In this document: one piece after another, positions 16,404 through 25,635 of the stretch
How the letters are laid out: every line of letters begins with the position of its first letter
How positions within the stretch are numbered: the stretch's first letter is position 1
Source: UBA4971 sp900019985
Lineage (GTDB): Bacteria > Bacillota > SHA-98 > UBA4971
Length of the DNA stretch: 64,000 nt
NCBI GenBank assembly: GCA_050949175.1
Contig: JBMNFG010000007.1
Coordinates: 110,774 to 174,773, forward strand
Reading direction: 5' to 3'
Notes under the pieces: model-generated
Told to the model about the DNA's origin: nothing
What the model saw: only the letters and a program-made list of their open reading frames with translations
Databases searched by the model: none
Made by a program: the position numbers and the translations under genes

Positions 16404-18014
16404 ATGTCAGGCGATTTGACCATCTCCGGTATTCACCACAAGAAGGTAAAAGTCGAGGTAATAGCTGCTGATGTCAGCGCGTCCATTGTTGCAAGCGGCC
16501 AGCTTACTGTCCCGCCTCCGAAGCCGGACATAGCTTCGATTCTGGATACACAGGCCCAGGTTACGATCACTCGTGTATCCGTTGTCTCCGGAAAAGTCGT
16601 AATCCAGGGAAACGTTTCAGTGGATATCACGTATGTTTCCACCGCGCCTTCCCAGCCGGTCCACTTTTTCGAAGGGACCTTGTCCCTGTTTGGGAGTGCT
16701 GATGTGCCAGGGATTTTCCCTGGGATGACTCCTGAAGTCGTAGTAACGAATGTTTTTGCCACATCGCGTCTCATAGATCCCAGGACAGTTGAGGTTAATG
16801 TCCTAGTTACGATAAGGGTGAAAGTCCTTAGGGAACAGGTCCTTCCGATAATCAGCGACGTCCCGAAAAAGATTGTTGTGCCTACAGTGACTAAACCTGT
16901 CGTGCCTGTCGTCAAACGCAGAGTTGTCACTGTAGAACGTGCGGTGCTGCAAGGGGAAGCTCAGACGATTGCAGTAGGCACTGTATCTATTCCGCCTGAT
17001 AAGCCCGGTGTATCCAGTATTATTCGAACCAGCGCTGCAGGCTCCGTTACCCGGGCTAATGTGCAGAGAGGCAAAGTCATCGTGGATGGGGTTGTGTCTA
17101 CGCGCACTCTTTATGTAGGACTTAGCCCTCAACAACCTGTATTCTCAGTGGACGGTTCCATCACTTTCAGCGTAATCGTAGACCTTCCCGGTGTAGAAGT
17201 GGGAATGTTTGCATTTGCAGCTGTGCAAATCGAGTCAGTGGACGCAACGATCGTAAATCCTCGTACCTTGCGCATAAGGGCAGTTGTGAAAGTTTCGGTA
17301 GTTGTTACAGTGGAGCGAGAGCTTTCCCTCGTAACCGGCATCGGGGCTCTTCCGCCTACACTTGTGCCTGTCACCCAGGACTTCTTAGTAGAGGAGATCA
17401 TCGGTCAGGTGCAGGACGATTCCACGATTACAGTGCAAATCGTAGTTCCTGCTACGCACCCGGGTATAGGAAGGGTAATACAGTCCTTCGCTCAGCCTAA
17501 AGTCACCAAGACCTTAGTGCGTGACGGTGTTGTGTTAGTCCAAGGGACGCTCAGGATTACCCTGCTCTTTTCTGAACTTCCCAGCCAGAAAGTGTTTGCT
17601 CATGTACAAACTGTGCCGTTCACATTGACATTGCGCATAGCCGGGGCACATCCTGCCTGCTGTGGAGTGGCGGAAGTCTCAGTTGTCAGGGTAGTTGCTG
17701 TGCCGGTTCAACCGAGAGTTGCAAATGTCAGGGTAACGTTGAGGGGCTGGGGAATGGTGACAAAAATCGACACTGTTCCGACGGTAGTCGACATTCGGTC
17801 CCATGAAGCCGGAGGGGAGTTGCCTGGGCCTCCCGTCAGTTCGATTACCCAGGACCCGTCAAGCTCAGGAGGCAGAGTGCATGTAGTCCAGATAGGAGAT
17901 ACTCTGTTCCAAATAGCCCAGAGATACGGAACCACTGTGGATGCGATAGTACAGGCAAACAATATTCAGGATCCCAATAGGATAATGGTGGGGGACACGT
18001 TGGTCATTCCGTAA
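16404..18014 (+). CDS. SPOCS x3 plus LysM protein 6 (SipL-like)
   Basis: A 536-residue protein with three divergent SPOCS units (around SGKVVIQGNVSVDITYVS, RGKVIVDGVVSTRTLYVG and RDGVVLVQGTLRITLLF), a short linker rich in Gly/Pro/Ser, and a C-terminal LysM (VHVVQIGDTLFQIAQRYGTTVDAIVQANN to VGDTLVIP). Same layout as protein 4, so it is a second SipL-like candidate. The Val content is very high, as in the other members. ATG 16404 follows GGGAGGGAGGGAG directly. A hairpin with arms AAAATCCGGCC/GGCCGGATTTT follows the stop. Confidence 0.85.
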   Translation: MSGDLTISGIHHKKVKVEVIAADVSASIVASGQLTVPPPKPDIASILDTQAQVTITRVSVVSGKVVIQGNVSVDITYVSTAPSQPVHFFEGTLSLFGSADVPGIFPGMTPEVVVTNVFATSRLIDPRTVEVNVLVTIRVKVLREQVLPIISDVPKKIVVPTVTKPVVPVVKRRVVTVERAVLQGEAQTIAVGTVSIPPDKPGVSSIIRTSAAGSVTRANVQRGKVIVDGVVSTRTLYVGLSPQQPVFSVDGSITFSVIVDLPGVEVGMFAFAAVQIESVDATIVNPRTLRIRAVVKVSVVVTVERELSLVTGIGALPPTLVPVTQDFLVEEIIGQVQDDSTITVQIVVPATHPGIGRVIQSFAQPKVTKTLVRDGVVLVQGTLRITLLFSELPSQKVFAHVQTVPFTLTLRIAGAHPACCGVAEVSVVRVVAVPVQPRVANVRVTLRGWGMVTKIDTVPTVVDIRSHEAGGELPGPPVSSITQDPSSSGGRVHVVQIGDTLFQIAQRYGTTVDAIVQANNIQDPNRIMVGDTLVIP

Positions 18015-18063
18015 TGGCTGCAAATAAAAGAGCTGCATAATCGGTAAGGAAGTTCATCCTCCC

Positions 18064-18152
18064 AAAATCCGGCCCATAGATGGGTGCCTGTCTTTGAGAT
18101 TCCCGGTGAGCGATAAAGACAGAGCCCAAGCCTGTGGCCGGATTTTGTTTTT
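18064..18152 (+). terminator. Nested hairpin / terminator after SPOCS gene 6
   Basis: Outer 11-bp stem AAAATCCGGCC (18064-18074) / GGCCGGATTTT (18136-18146) followed by G and T5; a second stem CTGTCTTT (18088-18095) / AAAGACAG (18115-18122) lies inside. The outer arms equal those of the second hairpin of copy A at 16256-16290, so this may be a partial or rearranged member of that element. The stretch 18153-18336 shows only the next gene's leader. Confidence 0.65.
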
Positions 18153-18336
18153 CCCTTGTGAATGGACGAGCTGCGAGGAGGATTAGGAGGTTCATTTGCC
18201 AAATATTCCTTGGAGACGGTCCGTATTTGACTTGCCCATGCTGCCCGGGGAGACCCTTTAAACCACGGTTTATCACTTTTTGGGAGGAGGGGAGGAGCGG
18301 CTTCTTCCTAAAAGAGTTCAGGGAGAAAGGCGCGGA

Positions 18337-19641
18337 ATGATTATGGATAGATTGAAGTTGCCAAGTCCGGTTCGGGTAAATGTCGTTCCTTTCGTGTCCG
18401 TGCTGCGAGATGACAAAGAAATCCAGGGGCGTATTATCGAATACATGGAGGAGCTGCGGAAGATTCAAGGCTTTAAGTTCTTCCTATCACCTCTTGGTCA
18501 TCAAAGTCTCTTGCAGGCTACTGATTGCGGGCATCAAGATACCGACATAACCCTGCCGCTCGTGCTGAGCGGAGGGACAGAGCTTGAAGTCCTTGAGTTC
18601 CTGGCCCTGCAAGACGGACCCACCCTTATCCTTGCTCATCCTTCAGATAATGCTCCTGCAGCTGCTCTCGAGGTGTTGCCTCTTCTGGCTGCTGATGGGC
18701 ATGTTGCTCGTCTCATCCAAGCTACGCCAGGATGGCAAGATGAGCTCTCTCGCATGTTGAATATGTTTTGCACCAGGATTCGGATGAAAAGCGCAAGGAT
18801 CGGTGTGTTCGGCGGCAGAGAGATAGAGGTTATGCAGCCTTGGAGATTAACCAAGAAAGTAAGAGAGGTATGGGGCCCGCGCCTCGTCCGGTTTGAGGTG
18901 GATGAGCTCATAGACGCTGTCCGGGAGATAGATCCCGAAGAGGCGAAAGACGTAGCCTTTGAGTTCGCAAAGGGAGCGACATGTATCTTTGAACCGGGAG
19001 AGGAGATTTTAGAAGGTTCAGCCGGGGTTTATCTGGCCTTGAAGAGATTTGTCCAAGAGTATCGCCTGGATGCGGTAACAGTGAAGTGTTTTGACCTGTT
19101 ACAACCGTGTCAGAATACAGGTTGCTATGCCTTGGCTCGCCTCAGTGAAGAAGGTGTTCCTGCTGCTTGCGAAGCTGACGTTCTTTCTTGCCTCGGAATG
19201 CTTTTCATCCATGAACTGACTTCTCAGCCAAGTTTCATGGCAAATCCTGCTCAGATCGATACAAAATTAGGCAGGCTACTGCTTGCTCACTGCACGATTC
19301 CAAGGACTATGACAACTGCATACAGGATACGCTCACACTTCGAATCAGGGATCGGAACTGCAATAGAAGGGGATGTAAAGCCCGGCCCGGTGACAATGGC
19401 GCGAATCGGCGGAAGGGGCCTTAACGAAATCTTCGTTGCCAGAGGGCGCGTGATCGAGTCTGATCTTAGTGACGACATGTGCAGAACCCAGATAACAGTG
19501 GAGTTATCAGATAAGGCACATGTAAATCATCTACTGCTAAGCCCCCTGGGCAATCACCACCTGGTAGTGGAAGGGGATCACCTGCAGGCGATAGAGGAGT
19601 TCATGGGGCTGTTTATAAAGGAGAGCAGGATTTTTGTGTAG
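18337..19641 (+). CDS. L-fucose/L-arabinose isomerase-like protein
   Basis: About 434 residues with the fold pattern of the fucose isomerase C-terminal-like superfamily: an N-terminal Rossmann-like half (FKFFLSPLGHQSLLQATDC..., LVLSGGTELEVLEFL, ARIGVFGGREIEVMQPW), then VTVKCFDLLQPCQNTGCYALARLSEEGVPAACEADVLSCLGMLF, where the acidic residues and the CHxI-like segment (AHCTIP) are where the metal-binding Glu/Asp/His of isomerases sit. Close relatives are usually labelled isomerases of unknown substrate. ATG 18337 is supported by AGGGAGAAAGG; the longer frame from 18280 is probably not translated. It stands alone, so the substrate cannot be inferred from context. Confidence 0.7.
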   Translation: MIMDRLKLPSPVRVNVVPFVSVLRDDKEIQGRIIEYMEELRKIQGFKFFLSPLGHQSLLQATDCGHQDTDITLPLVLSGGTELEVLEFLALQDGPTLILAHPSDNAPAAALEVLPLLAADGHVARLIQATPGWQDELSRMLNMFCTRIRMKSARIGVFGGREIEVMQPWRLTKKVREVWGPRLVRFEVDELIDAVREIDPEEAKDVAFEFAKGATCIFEPGEEILEGSAGVYLALKRFVQEYRLDAVTVKCFDLLQPCQNTGCYALARLSEEGVPAACEADVLSCLGMLFIHELTSQPSFMANPAQIDTKLGRLLLAHCTIPRTMTTAYRIRSHFESGIGTAIEGDVKPGPVTMARIGGRGLNEIFVARGRVIESDLSDDMCRTQITVELSDKAHVNHLLLSPLGNHHLVVEGDHLQAIEEFMGLFIKESRIFV

Positions 19642-19753
19642 AATCATGTGTGTTAATCATCTCCTTTTCTTAGCTATTGTTAGCTAAGCTGTTGGGATGC
19701 GTGCTATACTCAAGACAGGAGAAGGAATGGACCGGAAAAGGAAGGGATAACGG

Positions 19754-20266
19754 TTGGAGTCTGATTTTCAAAAGTATGCTGTACTTGCCAGGGAGATGGG
19801 AGCTGTAGATGCAGTTATCATAGATATAAGTGATGTCGCGTTCGATCCCAGGACTTACATCAAATGCATGTATGGTTGTTCCACCTGGGGGAAAAACTGG
19901 ACATGCCCGTCAGCTCCGGGGGCACTGAAGCCCTGGGAAGCCAAGGAAGTGCTCTCCCACTACAAGAAGGGCTTGCTTATCCATACCCATGACAAGGACA
20001 TATCGCAGAGAATATCCTTTGAAATAGAAAGCAAGGCTTACGTTGACGGGTACTATTTTGCTTTCAGTATGAGCGACTGCGGCCTTTGTCCTGAGTGCAC
20101 ATTGCCTGACGGGGGACCGTGCCGCTTCCCCGGGATGGCAAGGCCTGCCATGCAGGCAATGGGGATAGATGTCTTCGCCACGGCAAGAGGCCAGGGGCTT
20201 CCCATAGAGACCCTGGCTGACGAAAGCTGTAAAGAGAACTGGTACTCACTTGTTTTGTTCGAATAA
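19754..20266 (+). CDS. DUF2284 predicted metal-binding protein
   Basis: A 170-residue Cys-rich protein of the DUF2284 family. Cys clusters: CMYGCSTWGKNWTCPSAPG near residue 37 and CGLCPECTLPDGGPCRFPGMARP near 113, which suggests an iron-sulphur or zinc site. The family is common in anaerobes; its role is unknown. The start is TTG 19754 with AGGAAGGG (about 19738-19745) 8 bases upstream; no ATG fits. It ends shortly before the helicase gene and may share its transcript. Confidence 0.8.
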   Translation: MESDFQKYAVLAREMGAVDAVIIDISDVAFDPRTYIKCMYGCSTWGKNWTCPSAPGALKPWEAKEVLSHYKKGLLIHTHDKDISQRISFEIESKAYVDGYYFAFSMSDCGLCPECTLPDGGPCRFPGMARPAMQAMGIDVFATARGQGLPIETLADESCKENWYSLVLFE

Positions 20267-20305
20267 AACGGCTTGCAAGATAGAAACCGGTTAAAAGGAG
20301 GGCGG

Positions 20306-22858
20306 TTGGAGCTGGCAAAGCTTGATGTATCGAGATTTATTGAAAGACTCACGCTGGAACCGGGATATCGCGGCCAAATAGTGCATGTTGAGGAGATTCC
20401 TGAGCGGGAAGCAAGATACGGGGAGCTCAAGTCTCCTTTGCATCCAAAGGTGGCAAAACTCCTGAAAGATTCAGGGATAGAACGTTTATACACCCACCAG
20501 GTTCAAGCTATTGACGCTATCAGAAGCGGTGAAGATGTAGCAATTGTGACATCAACTGCCAGCGGCAAGACCCTCTGTTACAACGTGCCTGTCCTGGAGC
20601 GGTTGGTTGCTGATCCTGATACAAAAGCCCTTTATCTTTTTCCTACCAAGGCCTTAGCCCAGGATCAGCTGAGAGGACTCATGCGCTATCTGGAACTGGA
20701 TCCTTCGCTTCCCTTAGTCCCGGGCACGTACGACGGTGATACCCCTCCTAACGCCAGGCGCAAGCTCAGGGATGAAGGTAACGTCATTTTAACCAATCCG
20801 GATATGCTCCATCAGGGAATTCTCCCGAGGCATCCTTCATGGGGACAGTTTTTCAGAAACCTGGCATACGTGGTTATCGATGAGATGCACACTTATAGAG
20901 GTGTTTTCGGCTCTAACGTAGGTTGCGTGATCAGGAGGCTCAGCAGGATCTGTCAGCATTACGGAGGAAGGCCGCAGTTTGTGTGCTGTTCCGCCACTAT
21001 CGCGAACCCGGCAGAGCTCGCTGAGAAGCTTACAGACAGGCCTGTAACCCTTGTTGATGATGACGGCGCACCTCGCGGGCCTAAGAAGTTTGTGTTCTGG
21101 AACCCTCCTTTCATAGACGCCACCCGCACAGAGAGGAGGAGCTCCAGCTTTGAAGCAGAGCAGCTCCTTACCAAGTTGATTCAGGACAGGGTACAGACCA
21201 TCACTTTTGTCAGAGCTCGGGTAGTGGCTGAACTTATCTACAGGTTTACCCAGGAAAGGCTGCAGAAAATTAGTCCGTCACTGGCGAACTCTATAAAACC
21301 TTATAGAGGCGGATATCTGCCTGAAGAAAGACGTGAAATTGAAAAACGCTTGTTCTCTGGTGAGCTCCTCGGGGTCACATCTACAAACGCCCTGGAGCTC
21401 GGTATAGATATCGGCAGCCTCGATGCTGCAATACTAACCGGGTACCCCGGAACTGTGGCAAGCACGTGGCAGCAAGCAGGACGTGCCGGGCGAGGCAGGG
21501 ACGAATCCCTTGTGATTCTGATAGGTCAGAGCACTCCCATAGACCAGTATCTCATGAACCACCCTGAATACTTCTTCGAGCGGACTACAGAGAACGCGGT
21601 AATCGATCCTTTGAACCCCTACGTCCTTGCGAAACACTTGAGGTGTGCTGCGTTTGAGCTTCCCATCACCGTGAACGATCTGGAAAGGTTCGGCGAGTGG
21701 ATGCCGGCCATCCTAGAGATCTTCGAGGAGCGGAGGGAGATCACGCGTCGAGGGAATCAGTGGTTCTGGACGACTTCAGGATATCCGTCAAACGATGTAA
21801 AGCTCCGCAGCGTATCCGATAATACCTATACAATTATCGACACTACCGAGCTGCCTGTAGGATATGATAAGGCTCACGAAGACTTATCCAAGAATCGTGT
21901 TATCGGTACAATGGACGAACTCTCCGCTTTTGAACAGATCCATCCGGAAGCGATTTACCTACACGACGGCGAGACGTATTTCGTTTCCGACCTCCAGATA
22001 GACAAGAAAGTTGCATACGTGGAAAAAGCGGACGTAGACTATTTCACGCAATCAATATCGGAAACCCGGGTTAAGATTGAGAGCGAAGAGGAGAAGAGGA
22101 AACTTAATGAGGCTAATGCCGTCTTTGGAGACGTTACAGTGACATCCCTTGTCTTCATGTTCAAAAAGATAAAGTTCCACTCAAGGGACAGCATAGGATT
22201 CGGCAAGATCAACCTTCCTCCTCAGGTCATGGATACGGCAGCTCTCTGGCTGATTCCACCTCTTTCCGACTTGAACCTGGTAAGAAAGTGGGGGCGGGAT
22301 CCTTCCGAAGGGTTATACGGAATCGGGAATGTCATCACTGAAGTTGTGCCGCTTTTTGCAATGTGTGACCCGAGGGACATAGGTGCAGTGGTGGATTCCA
22401 TGAATACAGGGTCGCCTACATTGTTTGTCTACGACAGATATCCGGGAGGCATAGGATTTGCCGAGAAGACTTACAGGGTGCTTGAGGATGTTCTGGAGGC
22501 ATGCTTGCAGCTAGTGCTGGCTTGCGAGTGTGAAGACGGTTGTCCATCTTGCGTAGGAGCGCCGGTGCCTCCTTTCGTCCAGAATGATCCGGATCTTTCC
22601 CCGAGAGGGCGCATCCCGGATAAGGAGGCTGCCCTTATCCTTCTCCACAGCTTGCTCGGGAAAGAACCATACATTCCAAAGCCTGTGAAAGTGCCGCGTT
22701 ATCCGTCGGCATCTGATAGCGATGGCGGCAAATCCCATGGCTATGATGCTTTCTGCCAAGAGGCCTCAGATGAGGTTGTCAAGCTGCCTGTAAAACGCTT
22801 GCCTGAAAGCGTCGAAGCAAGGATCAGGCGTCAACTGGCGCGTCTTTCAAAGAAATAA
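20306..22858 (+). CDS. DEAD/DEAH-box helicase with DUF1998 (MrfA/YprA type)
   Basis: Superfamily 2 helicase of about 850 residues. Motif I is TSTASGKTLCYN, motif II IDEMH, a SAT motif occurs in CCSATIANP, and motif VI is QQAGRAGRGRDES. The C-terminal DUF1998 region carries the four-Cys metal site in ACECEDGCPSCVG. In Bacillus MrfA (YprA) and the exonuclease MrfB (YprB) repair mitomycin C lesions independently of UvrABC. No mrfB is next to it here; deoB follows instead. TTG 20306 is the chosen start, after AAAGGAGGG; an in-frame TTG at 20273 has no ribosome binding site. Confidence 0.88.
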   Translation: MELAKLDVSRFIERLTLEPGYRGQIVHVEEIPEREARYGELKSPLHPKVAKLLKDSGIERLYTHQVQAIDAIRSGEDVAIVTSTASGKTLCYNVPVLERLVADPDTKALYLFPTKALAQDQLRGLMRYLELDPSLPLVPGTYDGDTPPNARRKLRDEGNVILTNPDMLHQGILPRHPSWGQFFRNLAYVVIDEMHTYRGVFGSNVGCVIRRLSRICQHYGGRPQFVCCSATIANPAELAEKLTDRPVTLVDDDGAPRGPKKFVFWNPPFIDATRTERRSSSFEAEQLLTKLIQDRVQTITFVRARVVAELIYRFTQERLQKISPSLANSIKPYRGGYLPEERREIEKRLFSGELLGVTSTNALELGIDIGSLDAAILTGYPGTVASTWQQAGRAGRGRDESLVILIGQSTPIDQYLMNHPEYFFERTTENAVIDPLNPYVLAKHLRCAAFELPITVNDLERFGEWMPAILEIFEERREITRRGNQWFWTTSGYPSNDVKLRSVSDNTYTIIDTTELPVGYDKAHEDLSKNRVIGTMDELSAFEQIHPEAIYLHDGETYFVSDLQIDKKVAYVEKADVDYFTQSISETRVKIESEEEKRKLNEANAVFGDVTVTSLVFMFKKIKFHSRDSIGFGKINLPPQVMDTAALWLIPPLSDLNLVRKWGRDPSEGLYGIGNVITEVVPLFAMCDPRDIGAVVDSMNTGSPTLFVYDRYPGGIGFAEKTYRVLEDVLEACLQLVLACECEDGCPSCVGAPVPPFVQNDPDLSPRGRIPDKEAALILLHSLLGKEPYIPKPVKVPRYPSASDSDGGKSHGYDAFCQEASDEVVKLPVKRLPESVEARIRRQLARLSKK

Positions 22859-22886
22859 AACTCCAATCGAATGAGGCGATCTGCTT

Positions 22887-24089
22887 ATGACATACAGCAA
22901 CGTGGAAAGAGTCATTCTGCTGATCTTAGACAGTGTTGGAATCGGCGAAGCGCCTGATGCTCATCTTTACGGGGATGAAGGCAGTGATACCCTGCGTAAT
23001 ACTGCAAAAGCTGCAGGAGGCTTAAGAGCGCCGTACCTTGGCAAGCTGGGTCTTGGGAACCTGGCAGCTGCTTTTGGAGAGCCTCTTCTTGGAGTCGAGC
23101 CGACTCCTCGGCCTATGGCGGCTTACGGCAGGATGGCTCCGAAATCGCCGGGGAAGGACACAACCACAGGCCACTGGGAGATCGCAGGGCTTGTCTTGGA
23201 CAGGCCTTTCCCAGTCTACCCCAACGGATTTCCACCGGAAATAATCGAAAGGTTCGAAGAGGCAATCGGAACGAAGATCCTTGGCAACAAGCCTGCTTCA
23301 GGTACTGCAATCATCAACGAGCTCGGTGAAGAACACATGAGGACAGGTTACCCCATAGTGTATACCTCCGCTGACAGCGTCTTTCAGATTGCATCCCATG
23401 AAGAGATAATCCCTGTTCCCAGGCTCTATGAGATGTGTACAATTGCCAGGGAGATTCTAACCGGCGAACACGGTGTAGGACGAGTGATTGCCCGTCCTTT
23501 CATAGGTGTTAAAGGGGCTTTCAAGAGAACCGAGCGTCGCAAAGATTTCTCCATAAAGCCTTTCCGCAAGACCCTTCTGGATTACGTGAAGGAAGCAGGC
23601 ATGGATGTGATCGCGATAGGCAAGATCGAGGACATATTCGCGTTCCAGGGGTTAACCCACTCGGATCACACAGGCAACAACCCAGCCACAATGAAATCCG
23701 TTGCCGGATTTGTGAAAGAAGCCGGCAGGGGACTGATAATTGCTAACTTCATTTGCTTCGATATGCGCTTCGGCCATAGGAATGATCCCCACGGGTATGC
23801 CCGTGCTTTAGAGGAATTTGACCAATGGCTAAAAGGCCTCGAAGTGAGCTTAAAAGATGGGGATGTTGTAGTGATAACAGCGGATCACGGTTGCGATCCC
23901 ACTACCCCCAGCACTGACCATTCCAGGGAGTACGTCCCGCTTATTGTGTATGGCAGGCCTGTAAAACAAGGAGTCTTTCTCGGAACGCGCGGTTCTTTTG
24001 CGGATCTCGGTTCTACAGTTGCGGATTTACTGGAGATCCCTGCGGACCTTGCCGGGATGAGCTTCAAGAATGAGATATTAAGGAGATAG
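22887..24089 (+). CDS. deoB: Phosphopentomutase
   Basis: DeoB moves phosphate between C1 and C5 of ribose or deoxyribose, feeding nucleoside-derived sugars to DeoC or the pentose phosphate route. It belongs to the alkaline phosphatase superfamily with two Mn ions. Metal-site and catalytic motifs are visible: ILLILDSVGIGEAPDA (first Asp), KDTTTGHWEIAG (the Thr that becomes phosphorylated), GLTHSDHTGNN, and VITADHGCDPTTPSTDHSREYVPL. 400 residues, typical. deoC lies 2.4 kb downstream, so the pathway is present though not in one tight operon. A terminator follows. Confidence 0.96.
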   Translation: MTYSNVERVILLILDSVGIGEAPDAHLYGDEGSDTLRNTAKAAGGLRAPYLGKLGLGNLAAAFGEPLLGVEPTPRPMAAYGRMAPKSPGKDTTTGHWEIAGLVLDRPFPVYPNGFPPEIIERFEEAIGTKILGNKPASGTAIINELGEEHMRTGYPIVYTSADSVFQIASHEEIIPVPRLYEMCTIAREILTGEHGVGRVIARPFIGVKGAFKRTERRKDFSIKPFRKTLLDYVKEAGMDVIAIGKIEDIFAFQGLTHSDHTGNNPATMKSVAGFVKEAGRGLIIANFICFDMRFGHRNDPHGYARALEEFDQWLKGLEVSLKDGDVVVITADHGCDPTTPSTDHSREYVPLIVYGRPVKQGVFLGTRGSFADLGSTVADLLEIPADLAGMSFKNEILRR

Positions 24090-24130
24090 ATCAAAATCCT
24101 TGAAAAGCTAGAAAAGTTACGCACCAAACC

Positions 24131-24172
24131 AAAGAGGCTTGACATAGGATAATCACCGAAAGCCTCTTTTTT
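24131..24172 (+). terminator. Terminator of deoB
   Basis: Stem AAGAGGCTT (24132-24140) / AAGCCTCTT (24160-24168) extended by A/T pairs, followed by TTTT. Confidence 0.8.
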
Positions 24173-24229
24173 GTTCCCGGAAGGCAGCTGCTTCAATAAT
24201 AAACTATGAAAACAAAAGGTGGGCTTTGT

Positions 24230-24382
24230 GTGCTAAGAAAATGCCCTAAATGCGGTAAGGAGGAAGGCAGGGAGTATACCATAGGAATCACGGTGAGCCG
24301 GCAAGGCTTGCTCTATACCTACTGGATGGAATGCGAAGCGTGCAGAAACAAATGGCAGGCAGTGCGGATTAAGAAATCTTAG
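24230..24382 (+). CDS. 50-residue zinc-ribbon protein
   Basis: A small gene with GTG start at 24230 and TAG stop at 24380-24382. AAGGTGG (about 24216-24222) provides a ribosome binding site 7 bases upstream. The product has CPKCG (residues 5-9) and CEAC (35-38), a four-Cys zinc ribbon with a beta-rich middle (YTIGITVSRQGLLYTYWMEC), similar in shape to the TFIIS/RPB9-type ribbon. It stands alone between the deoB terminator and a convergent nitroreductase gene. Function unknown. Confidence 0.7.
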   Translation: MLRKCPKCGKEEGREYTIGITVSRQGLLYTYWMECEACRNKWQAVRIKKS

Positions 24383-24400
24383 AGGTACACTAGAGCGGAG

Positions 24401-24433
24401 GAGCCGGGATGTTCCCGCTCCCCCGCGATTTTT
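24401..24433. terminator. Hairpin between convergent genes
   Basis: GAGC-C-GGGA (24401-24409) pairs with TCCC-GCTC (24413-24420) with one bulged base; TTTTT follows at about 24429-24433, eight bases later. A weak terminator for the zinc-ribbon gene. Confidence 0.4.
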
Positions 24434-24467
24434 GCTTTACGCACAAGAAACGCAATTGCACCGAGAC

Positions 24468-24983
24468 CTATTCTGAAAACTCCTCATAACACACGATTTC
24501 TTCCAATGGCTTGCGCTCTTTCGGCTGGGGTGAATCCGCAGCATAACCTAAAGGCATCACAGTTACGACTTTATACTTATCCGGGATCCCCAGAACCCTC
24601 TTTACCCCTTCTGGCTGGAATGATCCTGTCCAGCAAGTGCCCAGGCCTTCATCCCAGGCTGCGAGAATAATGTGCGTTAATGCAATCGAAAGGTCAACAG
24701 TGTAAGTAGGCAGTCCGCAAGTCATAACCCGCTCAGGATCAAGTGCTACAGCTACTATGAGCACAGGCGCTTCTGCTACGAATTCCTGGGACCCGGCTGC
24801 CTCGGCGAGTTTCCGCCTTTTCTCAGGATCCCGTACGACCACGAACTTCCACTGTTGCCTGTTGCGAGCCGAAGGAGCAAGCCTGGCTGCTTCAAGGATT
24901 CTTGCCAGTGCATCCTCAGGCACCGGCTGATCCTTGTACGCTCTCACGCTTCTACGTTCTCTGATTATGTCTATGAGTCTCAC
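24468..24983 (-). CDS. Nitroreductase-family FMN protein
   Basis: A 171-residue oxidoreductase of the nitroreductase superfamily. N-terminal IIRERRSVRAYKDQPVP with the FMN-binding Arg cluster, APSARNRQQWKFVVV for flavin phosphate contact, and LGTCWTGSFQPEGVKRVLGIP and VVTVMPLGYA for the C-terminal part. Such enzymes reduce nitro- or quinone-type compounds with NAD(P)H; the natural substrate is unknown. Single gene on the minus strand, convergent with the zinc-ribbon gene and upstream of it the rubrerythrin on the same strand. Confidence 0.9.
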   Translation of the reverse strand: MRLIDIIRERRSVRAYKDQPVPEDALARILEAARLAPSARNRQQWKFVVVRDPEKRRKLAEAAGSQEFVAEAPVLIVAVALDPERVMTCGLPTYTVDLSIALTHIILAAWDEGLGTCWTGSFQPEGVKRVLGIPDKYKVVTVMPLGYAADSPQPKERKPLEEIVCYEEFSE

Positions 24984-25101
24984 TGATATTTCGCCTCTTC
25001 CTAAACGTGATGTTAAGAAGCCTGCTTAATCAGGCAGACCTAACCGGGCAGGCTGCAAGGTGCCGCTAGCCCGGTGATGTGTCATAAGTGCCTTGCAGGG
25101 A

Positions 25102-25635
25102 TTAGTAGTTTTCACAAAGGGGCTGGTAGTGAGCTCTTGGATGTTTGCAAGCAGGGCATTCTTCCGGCGCTTCAGTTCCGAAATGCACGTATCCGCAGTT
25201 GCGGCAGTGCCACTTAATCGGTTTGTCTCTGCGGAAGGTTGTGCCGTCCTGAAGCCTTGCCAACAGGGCCTTGAACCGCTTTTCGTGTTCTTCTTCGACT
25301 TCTGCTACCTCTTCAAAAGCGTACCCTATGTCGTCAAAGCCTTCTTCCCGTGCGATTTCGGCGAATTCCTTGTACATTGTGCTCCATTCATAGTTTTCGC
25401 CTTTGATTGCATCTTCAAGGTTAGCGGCAGTATCCGAGATCATGCCGAGAGCCGCCGCCCACAGCTTTGCGTGCTCTTTCTCATTGTCTGCTGTCTCAAG
25501 GAATATGGCAGCGATCTGTTCATAACCTTCTTTGCGCGCTACAGACGCAAAGTATGTATACTTGTTCCGAACCTCAGATTCACCTGCGAAAGCAGCTTTT
25601 AGATTGGCTTCAGTTCTCGTTCCCTTAAGTTCCAT
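25102..25635 (-). CDS. Rubrerythrin
   Basis: Peroxide-reducing non-haem iron protein of anaerobes. Residues 1 to about 130 form the ferritin-like diiron domain with E-rich helices (AFAGESEVRNKYTYFA, ETADNEKEHAKLW, EVAEVEEEHEKRF), where the two ExxH motifs ligate iron. The C-terminal rubredoxin-like domain has CRNCGYVHFG and ECPACKHP, binding one Fe with four Cys. The second Met (25635) is preferred as start because GGAGG (complement of 25643-25647) is 7 bases away; the first Met at 25641 is too close. It supports an anaerobic life style. A long ORF on the opposite strand is a shadow. Confidence 0.95.
   Translation of the reverse strand: MELKGTRTEANLKAAFAGESEVRNKYTYFASVARKEGYEQIAAIFLETADNEKEHAKLWAAALGMISDTAANLEDAIKGENYEWSTMYKEFAEIAREEGFDDIGYAFEEVAEVEEEHEKRFKALLARLQDGTTFRRDKPIKWHCRNCGYVHFGTEAPEECPACKHPRAHYQPLCENY

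Noticed and set aside
25093..25602. Plus-strand frame of 169 codons opposite rubrerythrin
   Set aside because: The minus strand encodes a textbook rubrerythrin; the plus frame is its mirror.
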